A stretch of DNA of 40,878 bases from Symbiobacterium sp. (GTDB taxonomy: Bacteria; Bacillota; Sulfobacillia; DUSP01; DYEP01). This document shows positions 7,404-15,809 of the stretch, piece by piece; the first letter of the stretch is position 1, and each line of letters opens with the position of its first letter. A program made the translations under genes and the position numbers. The stretch spans positions 1 to 40,878 of the forward strand of contig DYEP01000122.1 of assembly GCA_020725675.1 (NCBI GenBank), in the 5' to 3' direction. The notes below the pieces were generated by a model, which was given only the letters and a program-made list of their open reading frames with translations, did no database searches and had not been told where the DNA came from.

Positions 7404-8474
7404 TTACCGCCCCCCGGCCGCCAGCTTATATGCGGCAACGGTTTGCTCAACAGTGTTGGACCAAGTGTAGGTGACCACCCTCGCCCTGCCAGTATATACC
7501 ATCTTGGCACCAGTACCCGCATCTCCAAGCACCTTGGCCATCGCATTCGCTATGCTCTCTACGTCTGTTGGATCAAAGTACATACATGCACCGCCTCCTA
7601 TCTCTTCGAGCTCAGGTAAACGAGATGCGACACAAGGGACTCCGTATGCCATGGCTTCAAGTACAGGTAGCCCAAACCCCTCGGCGAGGCTCGGGTACAC
7701 AACAAGGTCAGCCTTCGCGTAAAGATTTCGCAGGGTGCGTTCGCTCACATACCCCGGGCACAGCACCTTGTCCTGCAGACCCAGGTCACGCACCAGCGCA
7801 GCCGCCTGGCTATACGCTCGAACCCTTTCGCCCAGGACCAGCAGCTTATGGTCAAAACCCTTTCGCACAAGCAGAGCATACGCTCGGATCAGGTTAGGCA
7901 CGTTCTTTCTCCAATTGAACCCGCCCACATATAGGATGAAGGGGAATGGTGCATGAAGCCTCGGTATGGCGGGAGGGGCCCCGGGAGGAGCGATGAATAT
8001 GCGGTCTGCGGGATAACCGGTCAACTCGGTGATCATCTTCTTTGACTGCCTGGAGATTGTGATAATGGCCTTGCAGTGATGGACCACCCTTGTGATATAA
8101 GATGTGAAGTGCTGTCTGTACGCTGCATCCACCAGTTCGGGATGAGTAAAGGGTATCATATCAAAAATAGTTGCAACCATTGTAGGATGGTTTCTGCACA
8201 CTCCAAGCCCGTTTTTCACCAGGTGATACACCGTGAAAGGCACCCGTGTCATCCACTGCATATTCTTTGGAGAGTCAGTCCTTATGTGCCCCTCAAGCAC
8301 CCTGAAGGCAGGGCCCATCTTTCTTAATTCTTCAGGAACCGGCGGATTTACCAGACCCAACACCTCAATTCCGCTTTGAACATGGGCAAAAGCACGGATC
8401 AGGCCAATAGAGTACGCTGCGATCCCATCTTTGTTCTGCAAAACGTTCTGGTGGAGGTCCATCAGCACTCGCAT
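7404..8474 (-). CDS. GT4 glycosyltransferase (E)
   Basis: A 356-residue GT4 glycosyltransferase of the mannosyltransferase-B-like type (N-terminus LHQNVLQNKDGIAAYS). FILYVGGFNWRKN opens the donor-binding domain, and EGFGLPVLE (Glu265, Glu273) is the E-x7-E motif, followed by ASRLPELEEIGG. The start overlaps the end of the upstream glycosyltransferase by 13 nt. A mannosyl donor would fit the GDP-mannose enzymes in the island, but substrate assignment from sequence is not safe. Confidence 0.88.
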   Translation of the reverse strand: MRVLMDLHQNVLQNKDGIAAYSIGLIRAFAHVQSGIEVLGLVNPPVPEELRKMGPAFRVLEGHIRTDSPKNMQWMTRVPFTVYHLVKNGLGVCRNHPTMVATIFDMIPFTHPELVDAAYRQHFTSYITRVVHHCKAIITISRQSKKMITELTGYPADRIFIAPPGAPPAIPRLHAPFPFILYVGGFNWRKNVPNLIRAYALLVRKGFDHKLLVLGERVRAYSQAAALVRDLGLQDKVLCPGYVSERTLRNLYAKADLVVYPSLAEGFGLPVLEAMAYGVPCVASRLPELEEIGGGACMYFDPTDVESIANAMAKVLGDAGTGAKMVYTGRARVVTYTWSNTVEQTVAAYKLAAGGR

Positions 8475-9574
8475 TTCGATTGCCTGCCTTGAGAAATTAC
8501 CCTGTACATTATTTCAACCATGTCCGAAAATCGTACTCGTGCTGCGCGTTGGTCGTTGCCGCCACGGTGGCGTGCCAGTTCATACACCGTTTCATACCTG
8601 GCCGCTATGTTCTCGAACCTGTACTTTTGGACCCTGGCAAGTCCCGCAGCAGCCATGTCGTGCCTCTTCTTCTCATCATCTATCAGTGAGCACAAGACCT
8701 CACCCAGGTCCTGTTCGTGTACGATCACGCCCACCCCTGGAAGTAATTCCTTTGCTCCTTCGTTCGGAGTACTCACGCAAGGAGTGCCGGACGCCATTGC
8801 CTCAAGGTACGGGACTCCAAAGCCTTCATAACTGCTGCAACAACAATAGATCCAAGCCGAACGGTAGAGCTGGGCAAGCTGATGATCAGACGCTTGGCGC
8901 ACAGCGATGACCCCATGCTGCGCTCCGTGTTCCACACCGACCATGACGAGACGTGCGGACCGGTGACGGGGCAACACTTCCCGCAGAAAAGTCTGAAGCA
9001 ACAGGTTGCCTCTTTTTCTCCCTTTCAGTGTACCGACAAACAGAATCGACGGCGTGTTTGACTTGGTGCCAGGCCGGAACAGCGAAATATCCACCCCCGC
9101 CGGTACCACCATGTCCACAAACGGGAGCGCCTGGCGGGTCGATTGGGATATAGCCACGTTGACATGTGATCGCATAGCGGACAAGAATTCCATAGCATAG
9201 TTAGATGCTTGCAGGAAACTGTAGGTCTGGTTATCCGAGAATCGGGCCTCCCATACAGCACTGCCATAAAACGTCCGCACTGACGGAGTGTTGGTTGTCA
9301 CGTACTGGTTATCACCGTGGTAGTGCACCACGTCATACGGGGCAAAATCCACGGACGCCACGGCCAGGGCGAACGCCGCAGGCTCTGCCAGGTGATTCGA
9401 TCCAGGGGTTCTGAGCGCCACGAAACCATACGAAGCGTCAGGTCTTGTACCCTGGGAGAACACGGTGACCCTGTGTCCTTTCTTCGTCAGCGTCTCTGCC
9501 AACCTGTGCGCCTGGTAGCCGACACCAGCTCTGGAGTTAGAAGGCAGATACCTGCTTACAAACGCGATGTTCAC
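8462..9574 (-). CDS. GT4 glycosyltransferase (D), first gene of its unit
   Basis: A 370-residue GT4 glycosyltransferase. The acceptor-side loop SRAGVGYQAHRLAETL is followed by ILFVGTLKGRKRGN in the donor domain and the E-x7-E motif EGFGVPYLE (Glu250, Glu258). WIYCCCSSYEG contains three adjacent cysteines just before the motif, which is unusual. The start is a GTG 7 nt after GGAGG. It opens the GT-GT-GT-GT-ugd-dehydratase unit; a terminator at 9668-9697 isolates it from the SPOCS gene, and a CATAAGCTG element lies 45 nt upstream. Confidence 0.88.
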   Translation of the reverse strand: MNIAFVSRYLPSNSRAGVGYQAHRLAETLTKKGHRVTVFSQGTRPDASYGFVALRTPGSNHLAEPAAFALAVASVDFAPYDVVHYHGDNQYVTTNTPSVRTFYGSAVWEARFSDNQTYSFLQASNYAMEFLSAMRSHVNVAISQSTRQALPFVDMVVPAGVDISLFRPGTKSNTPSILFVGTLKGRKRGNLLLQTFLREVLPRHRSARLVMVGVEHGAQHGVIAVRQASDHQLAQLYRSAWIYCCCSSYEGFGVPYLEAMASGTPCVSTPNEGAKELLPGVGVIVHEQDLGEVLCSLIDDEKKRHDMAAAGLARVQKYRFENIAARYETVYELARHRGGNDQRAARVRFSDMVEIMYRVISQGRQSKCEC

Positions 9575-9619
9575 ATTCTCTCCTCCCGTTTGGCCCTGTG
9601 GTGTTTGCCTTGCGCCTTA

Positions 9620-9628
9620 CAGCTTATG
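9620..9628 (-). promoter_or_regulatory. CATANNNTG element before the GT-ugd-dehydratase unit
   Basis: CATAAGCTG on the minus strand, 45 nt before the GTG at 9574, with AACA 17 nt upstream. This fits a sigma-K-type pattern (AC, about 16-17 nt, CATANNNTA) except for the last base. A weak sigma-A alternative, TTGGAA-17-TACATA, overlaps it. Confidence 0.4.
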
Positions 9629-9667
9629 TAAAGCTACACGCAGAGTGTTCCAACAAGACATTTCGGT

Positions 9668-9697
9668 GAAAACTGAGAGGGCCGGCTTTTCCGGCCC
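9668..9697 (-). terminator. Terminator after the triple-SPOCS gene
   Basis: GGGCCGG (minus, 9697-9691) and CCGGCCC (9685-9679) form a 7-bp all-GC stem with a 5-nt loop, followed by TCTCAGTTTTC. The T-tract is imperfect but the position, about 20 nt after the stop, supports a terminator. Confidence 0.7.
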
Positions 9698-9717
9698 CCC
9701 TTCCCCTCGTGACTGCT

Positions 9718-11022
9718 TTACGGGTCGGCGACGGTCAGTTCTTGTGTTTGTGTGACCTTGACCTGTATTCTGATAACCACCTTTTGAGTAAGTTCACCCG
9801 TCTGAGGATCGAACTCGAACGCCAATGATTCTACGAACGAGTGGTCTTGCTGGTTCATGCCACTGCGTGCGGGAACATCGGGATCCAGCGGATCGATCTC
9901 CACCATTTCGGAAAAGTCGATATCTTCACTGATGTGATGAACTAGTCCATCTGTTCCCACAAAGAAGATCTGCTTGTGCAATCTACCTTGGACAATCACT
10001 TTTCCTTCTTTCACCACAGACGTTACATCCCGAATGAAAGCCTGGATGTCCACTATCTTAATGGCGTCTGGAAGCGGGATGGTGGTCTCGATTAGCCTTT
10101 GTTTGTCGCCGTGACCGATCACCAGTTCCGTCTTGATGGGTATTCCGTATGGGTCCAACGCTACCGGTACCTGCTGGGTCTCCGTGACCACTACCCGTAC
10201 CAGTATGATGACCTTCTGTACCAACACCCCGGTGGCGGGATCAAGCTCGAAGACCAGGTTTTCCACAAAGCCAGTAAATGTCGCCGTCATGCCCGGCCTT
10301 GCTGGCACGTCAGGATTCACTGGTTCGATCTCCACTAGCTCGCTCCAGTTGATCTCCTCCTGGATGTGGTGAACGATATTGTCCGTGGCCACAAAGAAGA
10401 TCTGTTTGTGCAGTATGCCCTGGACTATGGCTTTACCGTTCTTCAAGATTACCCTCACGTTCCGAAGGTGAGTGACAATATCTGTGATCTTTATGGCGCC
10501 AGGGATATGGATTTCATGTCTTATGAATTTCTGTTTTTCACCTTCGCCGATCTTCACCGGTGTCTTGATTACCGGCCCAAGCGGGTCAAGCAGAACGTTC
10601 AGATCTTCCGTCTCGGTTACTACCAGGTCAAGAGCGATGATCACCTTCTGAATGAGCTGGCCCGTAGCCTCGTCGAACTCGAATACCACGTTTTCCACTA
10701 CAGAGTGGTCCTGTACGTTCATGCCAGGTGCCGCAGGTCTTTCCGGGTCCACTGGGATGATGTCTACCAGCTCATTGAAGTCGATATCCTCCGCCAGGTG
10801 GTGCTCCAGACCGTCAGTAGCGATGAAGAAGATCTGCTTGTGCAGTACTCCTTGAACTATCACCTTGCCGTGTCTCACGATGAACCGCAGATTCCTGAGC
10901 GATGGAACGATCTCTACAATCTTCACTGCATCGGGAATGGTCTTTGTCTCTTCAATAAGGGTCTGCTTAAACCCGCGGCCTATGACTCGTTGGACAGTCA
11001 TTAACAGTTTTCCTTCAGGCAC
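9718..11022 (-). CDS. Triple SPOCS (DUF3794) domain protein
   Basis: A 434-residue protein made of three tandem SPOCS domains and almost nothing else. SPOCS is the domain of Clostridioides difficile SipL that binds the coat ATPase SpoIVA; proteins with it are linked to spore coat assembly. Each unit has the pattern PDAVKIVDI, GKVIVQGxLHKQIFFV, TDGLVHHI, PxDPDVPARxGM, VENLVFEFDPxTGxLxQKV. It is beta-rich, with no signal peptide, membrane segment or LysM domain (SipL has a LysM). The GTG start has GGGGGG about 8 nt upstream; an ATG seven codons later is possible. It sits alone between a 163-nt leader and a terminator. Its role as a structural or scaffold coat protein is inferred. Confidence 0.85.
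   Translation of the reverse strand: MPEGKLLMTVQRVIGRGFKQTLIEETKTIPDAVKIVEIVPSLRNLRFIVRHGKVIVQGVLHKQIFFIATDGLEHHLAEDIDFNELVDIIPVDPERPAAPGMNVQDHSVVENVVFEFDEATGQLIQKVIIALDLVVTETEDLNVLLDPLGPVIKTPVKIGEGEKQKFIRHEIHIPGAIKITDIVTHLRNVRVILKNGKAIVQGILHKQIFFVATDNIVHHIQEEINWSELVEIEPVNPDVPARPGMTATFTGFVENLVFELDPATGVLVQKVIILVRVVVTETQQVPVALDPYGIPIKTELVIGHGDKQRLIETTIPLPDAIKIVDIQAFIRDVTSVVKEGKVIVQGRLHKQIFFVGTDGLVHHISEDIDFSEMVEIDPLDPDVPARSGMNQQDHSFVESLAFEFDPQTGELTQKVVIRIQVKVTQTQELTVADP
9718..11022 (-). repeat. Three 432-nt coding repeats (144 codons each)
   Basis: The marker AAGAAGATCTG(C/T)TTGTGCA recurs at about 9961, 10393 and 10825 (plus coordinates), exactly 432 nt apart both times. Units are roughly 11022-10591, 10590-10159 and 10158-9718. 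The equal spacing with no indel shows in-frame tandem duplication of one SPOCS unit. Confidence 0.85.
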
Positions 11023-11149
11023 TTGTTTGCCCCCCTTCTCCCCTTGGATTAGTCCCTTTTTGTTTCACACTTGCTTTCACGTGACTGTTCAGCCCTAACC
11101 TACCTTGGGTGATTTCTCTCCCTCCCCGCTGCCTTGTCTGGGTCAATAA

Positions 11150-11158
11150 CAATCTATG
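11150..11158 (-). promoter_or_regulatory. CATANNNTG element before the triple-SPOCS gene
   Basis: CATAGATTG on the minus strand with AACA 15 nt upstream, in the 163-nt gap between the two SPOCS genes. It lies 127 nt from the GTG, much further than in the other leaders, so either the leader is long or this copy is fortuitous. Confidence 0.3.
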
Positions 11159-11185
11159 CACTACGACTAATTCTGTTACTGTCCC

Positions 11186-12283
11186 CTAAGGGTCGATGAA
11201 CTGGCCATTCACGGTTACTGCAGTAACCACCTGAAGCGGTACCGGGAACGGATTGCTGTCGTTGACCACATCCACGAATATGGTCGTCTTTTGAACGTCG
11301 GTCACTCCCGGACCTTTGACGTCGGTCACGACTGAAATGACCTCGGTGTCCACCCGTATCTGGACCTTGTCTACCTGGGTGATGCCGGGACCTGATATGT
11401 CGGTCATGACAACCACTTCTTGAGTGGGCGTAACGACCACGGCTCTGATGAGCAGCACGATCTTCTGAGTCAGCACATGTTCCGCGACGTTCAGCTCGGG
11501 TATGATGAATTCGATATCAACGGTCACCTGTACTGGGTCCTGCGGTGTGATACCGGGAAACGAAAGCGAGTGTGTGAAAGGGATCTGTTCCTTCACCACA
11601 CGCACGATGTTGTCAGGCCCAACAAAGGCAATCGTCTTTTCGATCACGCCTGTGACCACCAGCATATCTATGAGCACGACAGCCTGTACGTTCACAACCT
11701 TTGCGTCAATCCGCTTTATCTTTATTGCATCAAGCGGCGTCCGAGCGACAACCAGCACCTGCTCTTTGACCTCGCGAATCTCTCCTACACGGATGCGCTC
11801 TTTTTTTACGCGGATGAACTCCTTCGTGATTACGATCAGTACCTGTTCAGTCTTTTCAAAACCCTGGTTTTCCAGGAGTTCGAACTGGTCGAAGACTGGG
11901 TCTTGTAGCTCACCACGAACCGTGATTTTCAGTACGATCTTCTGGACAATCGCGCACCTGTCAGGCGTGAGATGGAACAAAACGAACTCCACCTCCGCCT
12001 CCACCTCCACAGGCGTATCCGGCTTCACTCCTGGTATGGAAAAGAAATGCTGGAACGGGATGGTCTGCCTGCGCTCGCGAACCACTCCGGTAGCGTCCAC
12101 AAACAGAACCTGATCGTCCAACGTTCCTTGAACTATTACCCCGTTTGCCACGGCCGTAGCCTTGATGGAGGCTATGCTCACAAACACATCCTTGATCTTG
12201 ATGATGGGACAGGTATCCTCTGATACCTGAAGCGTTTCCATCGGCCACTCTTCACCGTGAGCCTGGCGCCTAAGCTGTCTCAA
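11186..12283 (-). CDS. Double SPOCS (DUF3794) domain protein with C-terminal repeats
   Basis: A 365-residue protein with two SPOCS domains, about residues 20-140 and 185-305. Each carries the signature NGVIVQGTLDDQVLFVD or DMLVVTGVIEKTIAFVG, then IPFQHFFSIPGV or IPFTHSLSFPGI. A charged linker (ITKEFIRVKKERIRVGEIRE) joins them. The C-terminus holds a 26-residue imperfect repeat, TDISGPGITQVDKVQIRVD and TDVKGPGVTDVQKTTIFVD, ending near FPVPLQVVTAVTVNGQF. No signal or membrane segment. The start is a TTG preceded by AAGGGGGTGAT, a near-perfect ribosome-binding site; an ATG 14 codons later has a poorer site. Probably a cytoplasmic, mother-cell coat-assembly protein; binding to SpoIVA is inferred from SipL only. 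Confidence 0.85.
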   Translation of the reverse strand: MRQLRRQAHGEEWPMETLQVSEDTCPIIKIKDVFVSIASIKATAVANGVIVQGTLDDQVLFVDATGVVRERRQTIPFQHFFSIPGVKPDTPVEVEAEVEFVLFHLTPDRCAIVQKIVLKITVRGELQDPVFDQFELLENQGFEKTEQVLIVITKEFIRVKKERIRVGEIREVKEQVLVVARTPLDAIKIKRIDAKVVNVQAVVLIDMLVVTGVIEKTIAFVGPDNIVRVVKEQIPFTHSLSFPGITPQDPVQVTVDIEFIIPELNVAEHVLTQKIVLLIRAVVVTPTQEVVVMTDISGPGITQVDKVQIRVDTEVISVVTDVKGPGVTDVQKTTIFVDVVNDSNPFPVPLQVVTAVTVNGQFIDP

Positions 12284-12306
12284 GCGCTATCACCCCCTTG
12301 CTGGTT

Positions 12307-12315
12307 CATTATATG
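12307..12315 (-). promoter_or_regulatory. CATANNNTG / TATAAT element before the double-SPOCS gene
   Basis: CATATAATG on the minus strand, 23 nt before the TTG start and just after a terminator. It fits the sigma-E -10 well; it also contains TATAAT, but the sequence 17 nt upstream (GTCCCT) is a poor sigma-A -35. No AACA is seen at 15-17 nt. Confidence 0.45.
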
Positions 12316-12362
12316 CCTGATTGACAGAAAGGGACTGATTCTCTCTGTCCGCACAGAACGCT

Positions 12363-12398
12363 GAAAAAAGAAATCGCCTCCATGGCTTCCCGGAGGCG
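12363..12398 (-). terminator. Terminator of the DegT-to-GT operon
   Basis: CGCCTCC (minus, 12398-12392) pairs with GGAGGCG (12381-12375) around a 10-nt loop, followed by ATTTCTTTTTTC. It lies 25 nt after the last glycosyltransferase and separates that operon from the SPOCS genes. Confidence 0.85.
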
Positions 12399-12423
12399 CG
12401 CTTTTAGGCTTGAGATCCCCTGT

Positions 12424-13470
12424 TTAAGTCAGCATATCGCGGTAAGTCTTGAGTACGGTCTGCGCAGTCTTCTCCCATGTATACTGCTTCACCAACTCCT
12501 GCCCCGCCCTGGCCTTCGCCCTGGCGAAATTCGCATCTTCCAACACCCTAAGGCATGCCTCTGCGATGTCGTCCGGTCTCTCAGGCTCCACGTAGGCAAC
12601 AGCGTCTTTCACCACCTCAGTCATGGCCGGCTTGCGCGAGCAGACTACAGGTATGCCGCAAGCGAAGGCTTCAAGAGGAGGCAGTCCGAATCCCTCCTTG
12701 AAAGACACGTATACCAGTGCCGCAGAAGCATTGTACAGCATCACCAGTTCTTCGTCCGCAACCACATCGAGAAAGGCCAGACACTGAGGGTCAAGCCCGA
12801 TGGACTCCGCATACGCCCTGGCCTTTTGCCTTCTGGACTTGCTGGTACCGACCACGACTAGCTTCACTTTTTGCCTCCTTCTCGTTATCGCGATCATCGC
12901 CTCGATTACGCCCCACAGATTTTTTCTCGGATACTCGGCTCCCACCATAAGGAGGAAATCATCGCTTAGACCGAGTTCTTTCTTCACCCAGGACCGGGCA
13001 ATCACCGGATCTATCTTTCTAAACACTTTCCTGGGTGCCAGCGGGATTACCCGTATGCTGGCTTCCGGTACCCCTGCAATCTTGACCAGATCCTTCATTG
13101 ACGCGACAGAGGGCACTACCAGGATCCGAGCAGACCTAATTGCCCGGTTCAAGGCATCTTCCATCTTGCGCCTGGTAGAATCGGCGTACTCGTGGGACCG
13201 GGTCAAAAACAACACATCGTGGATTCCGACGATGCTAGGTTCAAACCCCAGGTATCTACTGAAAAACACCGGGTAGTGAAATATCTGGATATCGCACGAC
13301 TTGACCGATTCCAAAGTCAAAGGCCTTCCACCGGCGGGTATGTTCCGTGCGGCACCGAAAAAGAACCATGAATACCTGGGTTCCTCAGCAACCAGCGCCC
13401 TCGCTAGATCTGCTGCGTATGCCGCTGATGTCCCTGGCTCAGAACAGCTTATGTCAAATGCAATCCTCAA
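12424..13470 (-). CDS. GT4 glycosyltransferase (C)
   Basis: A GT4 glycosyltransferase of 348 residues from the chosen start. LRIAFDISCSEPGTSAAYA is the N-terminal beta strand and acceptor loop, IRVIPLAPRKVF the hinge, FLLMVGAEYPRKN the donor-domain start, and EGFGLPPLE (Glu259, Glu267) the E-x7-E motif. The frame is open far upstream, but the first 100 codons are low-quality Pro/Arg/Cys sequence overlapping the preceding gene. I take the TTG at 13470: GGGGGTGAG lies just before it and it starts 4 nt after the upstream stop. An ATG at 13506 is the alternative. It is the last gene before the terminator. Confidence 0.87.
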   Translation of the reverse strand: MRIAFDISCSEPGTSAAYAADLARALVAEEPRYSWFFFGAARNIPAGGRPLTLESVKSCDIQIFHYPVFFSRYLGFEPSIVGIHDVLFLTRSHEYADSTRRKMEDALNRAIRSARILVVPSVASMKDLVKIAGVPEASIRVIPLAPRKVFRKIDPVIARSWVKKELGLSDDFLLMVGAEYPRKNLWGVIEAMIAITRRRQKVKLVVVGTSKSRRQKARAYAESIGLDPQCLAFLDVVADEELVMLYNASAALVYVSFKEGFGLPPLEAFACGIPVVCSRKPAMTEVVKDAVAYVEPERPDDIAEACLRVLEDANFARAKARAGQELVKQYTWEKTAQTVLKTYRDMLT

Positions 13471-13474
13471 AGCC

Positions 13475-14482
13475 TCACCCCCTAACAGTCCGGCGTCGCT
13501 TCGCATTTGCGACAGCGCTCCGATATATCTCAAGATGTTCCGCGGCGGAGGTCGCCCACCCCGGCAGCGTAACATTCTCCCGGTCACTGGAAATAGCCGT
13601 CTCAATGGCACGCCGGATGGACCCCTCGTCGTCAGGATCGCAGTACACGGCGCCCCTCCCAAGGTACTCTTCGGCCGTTCCCCTTTCTGTGGATACACAT
13701 TTCGCTCCGCACGCGTACGCCTCCAGCGTGGACAGCCCGGGCAGCTCATATAAACTGGGCAATACGTGCACAAGGCATGAAGAATAAGCGTCCCACAGCG
13801 TTGGTTTGTCGAGGTGGCCCACGTAAAACACCCTCTGTCCTTCCTGCTTTATCCTGGCCAGGTAATACGGGTCATTCACGCTCCCTGCAAAAACCACTGG
13901 AATGCCCATATGTCGAACAGCACGTACCAGCGCCAGCTGGTTCTTGTGCGGGCAGATCCGGGCAGCCTGGAAGATGAACTGCTTGAGCCCATAAGTCTTG
14001 TGAAACACCGCCCGCGCCACAAATGGGTCAACTCCCACTCTGATTACCCTTACGTTACCGCACCCCAGGTCGTTCTCCAGCTGCCTTTTCTCCGCATTGC
14101 CTGTTGCCAGTATGCACCAAGCGTGCTGCGAAGCTGCTCGCAAGTATGCCTTTCTCCGCTCCCACATGCTGTACTCCGCCAAGGCGGACCGCCGCAGCAG
14201 GGACTCCCCTACGGACCAGTACATTGCCGTGACGATCACGGGCAAACCTGAACTAACAGCCTGAGAGAAATAGGCCCAATGCCTCTCCAACGCGTGGCCG
14301 CCGACGAAGTGCACCAGTGAGGCTGAGTCTGACGGGCCTTCTATCACACGTACCCCAAGGTCCGACAGTGCACGCCCCAGCCTGACGGCCAGGTTCACAT
14401 CTCCGGCAGGTAGCAACGAAGCTTCCTTCCTGAAGATCAGGCTTACGGTGAGCGATCCGTCAAGGTTTGACTTTGCTTCCAT
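13475..14482 (-). CDS. GT4 glycosyltransferase (B)
   Basis: A divergent GT4-type protein of 335 residues. The donor-binding half is clear: FIFQAARICPHKNQ, RVFYVGHLDKPTLWDAYSSC, and an E-x7-E motif ELPGLSTLE (Glu246, Glu254) followed by YACGAKCVSTERG. The N-terminal half is less typical and keeps only short blocks such as GLPVIVTAMYWS. I chose the ATG at 14482, which has GAGGTGATGGG directly upstream; this overlaps the end of the SPOCS-like gene by 40 nt. The longer frame to 14539 adds residues without a ribosome-binding site. Confidence 0.83.
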   Translation of the reverse strand: MEAKSNLDGSLTVSLIFRKEASLLPAGDVNLAVRLGRALSDLGVRVIEGPSDSASLVHFVGGHALERHWAYFSQAVSSGLPVIVTAMYWSVGESLLRRSALAEYSMWERRKAYLRAASQHAWCILATGNAEKRQLENDLGCGNVRVIRVGVDPFVARAVFHKTYGLKQFIFQAARICPHKNQLALVRAVRHMGIPVVFAGSVNDPYYLARIKQEGQRVFYVGHLDKPTLWDAYSSCLVHVLPSLYELPGLSTLEAYACGAKCVSTERGTAEEYLGRGAVYCDPDDEGSIRRAIETAISSDRENVTLPGWATSAAEHLEIYRSAVANAKRRRTVRG

Positions 14483-15681
14483 CCCATCACCTCGCTGAGA
14501 GTGGCCTTGCAGTTGACTATACCGAACACGTTTAGCCACTCTTTTTCATAGTTCCAGACCAAGTCAACGACGGGAGGCTCGCACTCCACTTCCGTCAAGG
14601 GACCGGCCTCACCGCAGTAGGCGATAGTGCCAGAAAACGGCATGGAAAACCCCTCTCTGAACAATACTCCGCCAAATGCGTAAGAAACGTCTGCTTGAAC
14701 CGTTCCTTCTATTATCAGTCGCTTGGCACAAAGCGTTGCACGCAAGTCAGATGAGATAAGATGAACACCGAACGGTTGTGCAGGTACACGTTGCCTGTGA
14801 CAAAACAGAATATCCCCGAAGGCATGGCCTACTGTGCGTCGTAGCAGGATGTCAGACCCGGGAACGTACGCAACGCGCAGTTGGTGGGTGCCGTGTACTG
14901 AAAGTACGATTTCCACATCGTGGCATACTCTGACCCACCCATCCTCGAGCCATGCCCGGGAGGGAGTCGCGTCCACGGACGTACTAAGCTGCCCTTCCGG
15001 TACGTCCCTGAACACCTCGTGGTGTTCTGACGCAAGGCAGATAGCCCACGATGGGTCGGAAAACTTCGGTGTCACCTGCCAAGTGGAACGGCATTCAACC
15101 ACCACGTGCCGGCCCATTCGAGTCACAGCCAGCACTTGAACCTTGCTGTCCCTGATTTCAACTTCTGCCCAGAATGTCCGGCAACTTGCAGTCTGGCCAA
15201 ACCGCCTCCGCGCGCTCCACACTGACACGGGCAGTTGCACAAGTATGCCCTGGGCATCATGCAAAAGTTCGATCTGGCATCGCTCCATGCTCCGCCAGCG
15301 AAGGGTCAACGTGGCGTACAGCCAAACTGCATCATCATTGGATAAGAATTGTGCGACTTCGTCCACCACTTCCACAATAAGTTGGTCGCTCACACACTCA
15401 ACTGGTACTGAGCTCACCCAATGGTGTACTGACTCTTTGGACGAAAGCAACGTGCCTTCAACCAGGTTGAGCACGAACACTGTCCGGCCCGCTACAACAG
15501 AATGTGCTACCCAGTCGATGGAAGAGTGTGATCTGACGGAAGATACCCTCTCCCCTGCGCGTACGGGGAAGAGTGCCTCCTGCATCAGAGTAAACGTCCC
15601 CTCGCCGCCAATTCGCAGCGCCTCCGCCGTATATGTGCGCAAAACCGGGCGGGGGCCAGAAGGCATTCTCCGTGACCCCAA
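14443..15681 (-). CDS. Divergent SPOCS-like (DUF3794-like) protein
   Basis: A 412-residue, beta-rich protein in the middle of the glycosyltransferase operon. I do not recognise it at full length. The last 110 residues (KRLIIEGTVQADVSYAFGG, then MPFSGTIAY and VECEPPVVDLVW) follow the SPOCS pattern of strand, IVEGT, aromatic turn, PF and a final strand. Two earlier stretches, about 40-130 and 190-270, repeat a similar rhythm (RTVFVLNLVEGTLLSS; VSSVPVECVSDQLIVEVV). So it may be a third, highly diverged multi-SPOCS protein. The start is a TTG with only AAGG near it; an ATG five codons on, with GGAG, is possible. A 128-nt gap separates it from the upstream GT gene. Confidence 0.6.
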   Translation of the reverse strand: MGSRRMPSGPRPVLRTYTAEALRIGGEGTFTLMQEALFPVRAGERVSSVRSHSSIDWVAHSVVAGRTVFVLNLVEGTLLSSKESVHHWVSSVPVECVSDQLIVEVVDEVAQFLSNDDAVWLYATLTLRWRSMERCQIELLHDAQGILVQLPVSVWSARRRFGQTASCRTFWAEVEIRDSKVQVLAVTRMGRHVVVECRSTWQVTPKFSDPSWAICLASEHHEVFRDVPEGQLSTSVDATPSRAWLEDGWVRVCHDVEIVLSVHGTHQLRVAYVPGSDILLRRTVGHAFGDILFCHRQRVPAQPFGVHLISSDLRATLCAKRLIIEGTVQADVSYAFGGVLFREGFSMPFSGTIAYCGEAGPLTEVECEPPVVDLVWNYEKEWLNVFGIVNCKATLSEVMGWKQSQTLTDRSP

Positions 15682-15809
15682 TAACCTTAAAACAGCACTC
15701 TTTACCCCGCTAGCATGATCGCGTCCCCTTCGTGGCCGAGTCTCATCATGGCAGCTTCATTAATGATTATTGTCAGTCGGGAAGCTTCATGCGAGACAGA
15801 TTCCTGGTC

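Noticed and set aside
10366-11908. Long plus-strand open frames opposite the SPOCS genes (10366-11004, 11420-11908 and others)
   Set aside because: They mirror the codon bias of the real minus-strand genes, and their products are Tyr/His/Asp-rich with no recognisable domain or ribosome-binding site.
12321-12326. TTGACA on the plus strand between the SPOCS gene and the GT operon
   Set aside because: No -10 at a proper distance and no plus-strand gene downstream.
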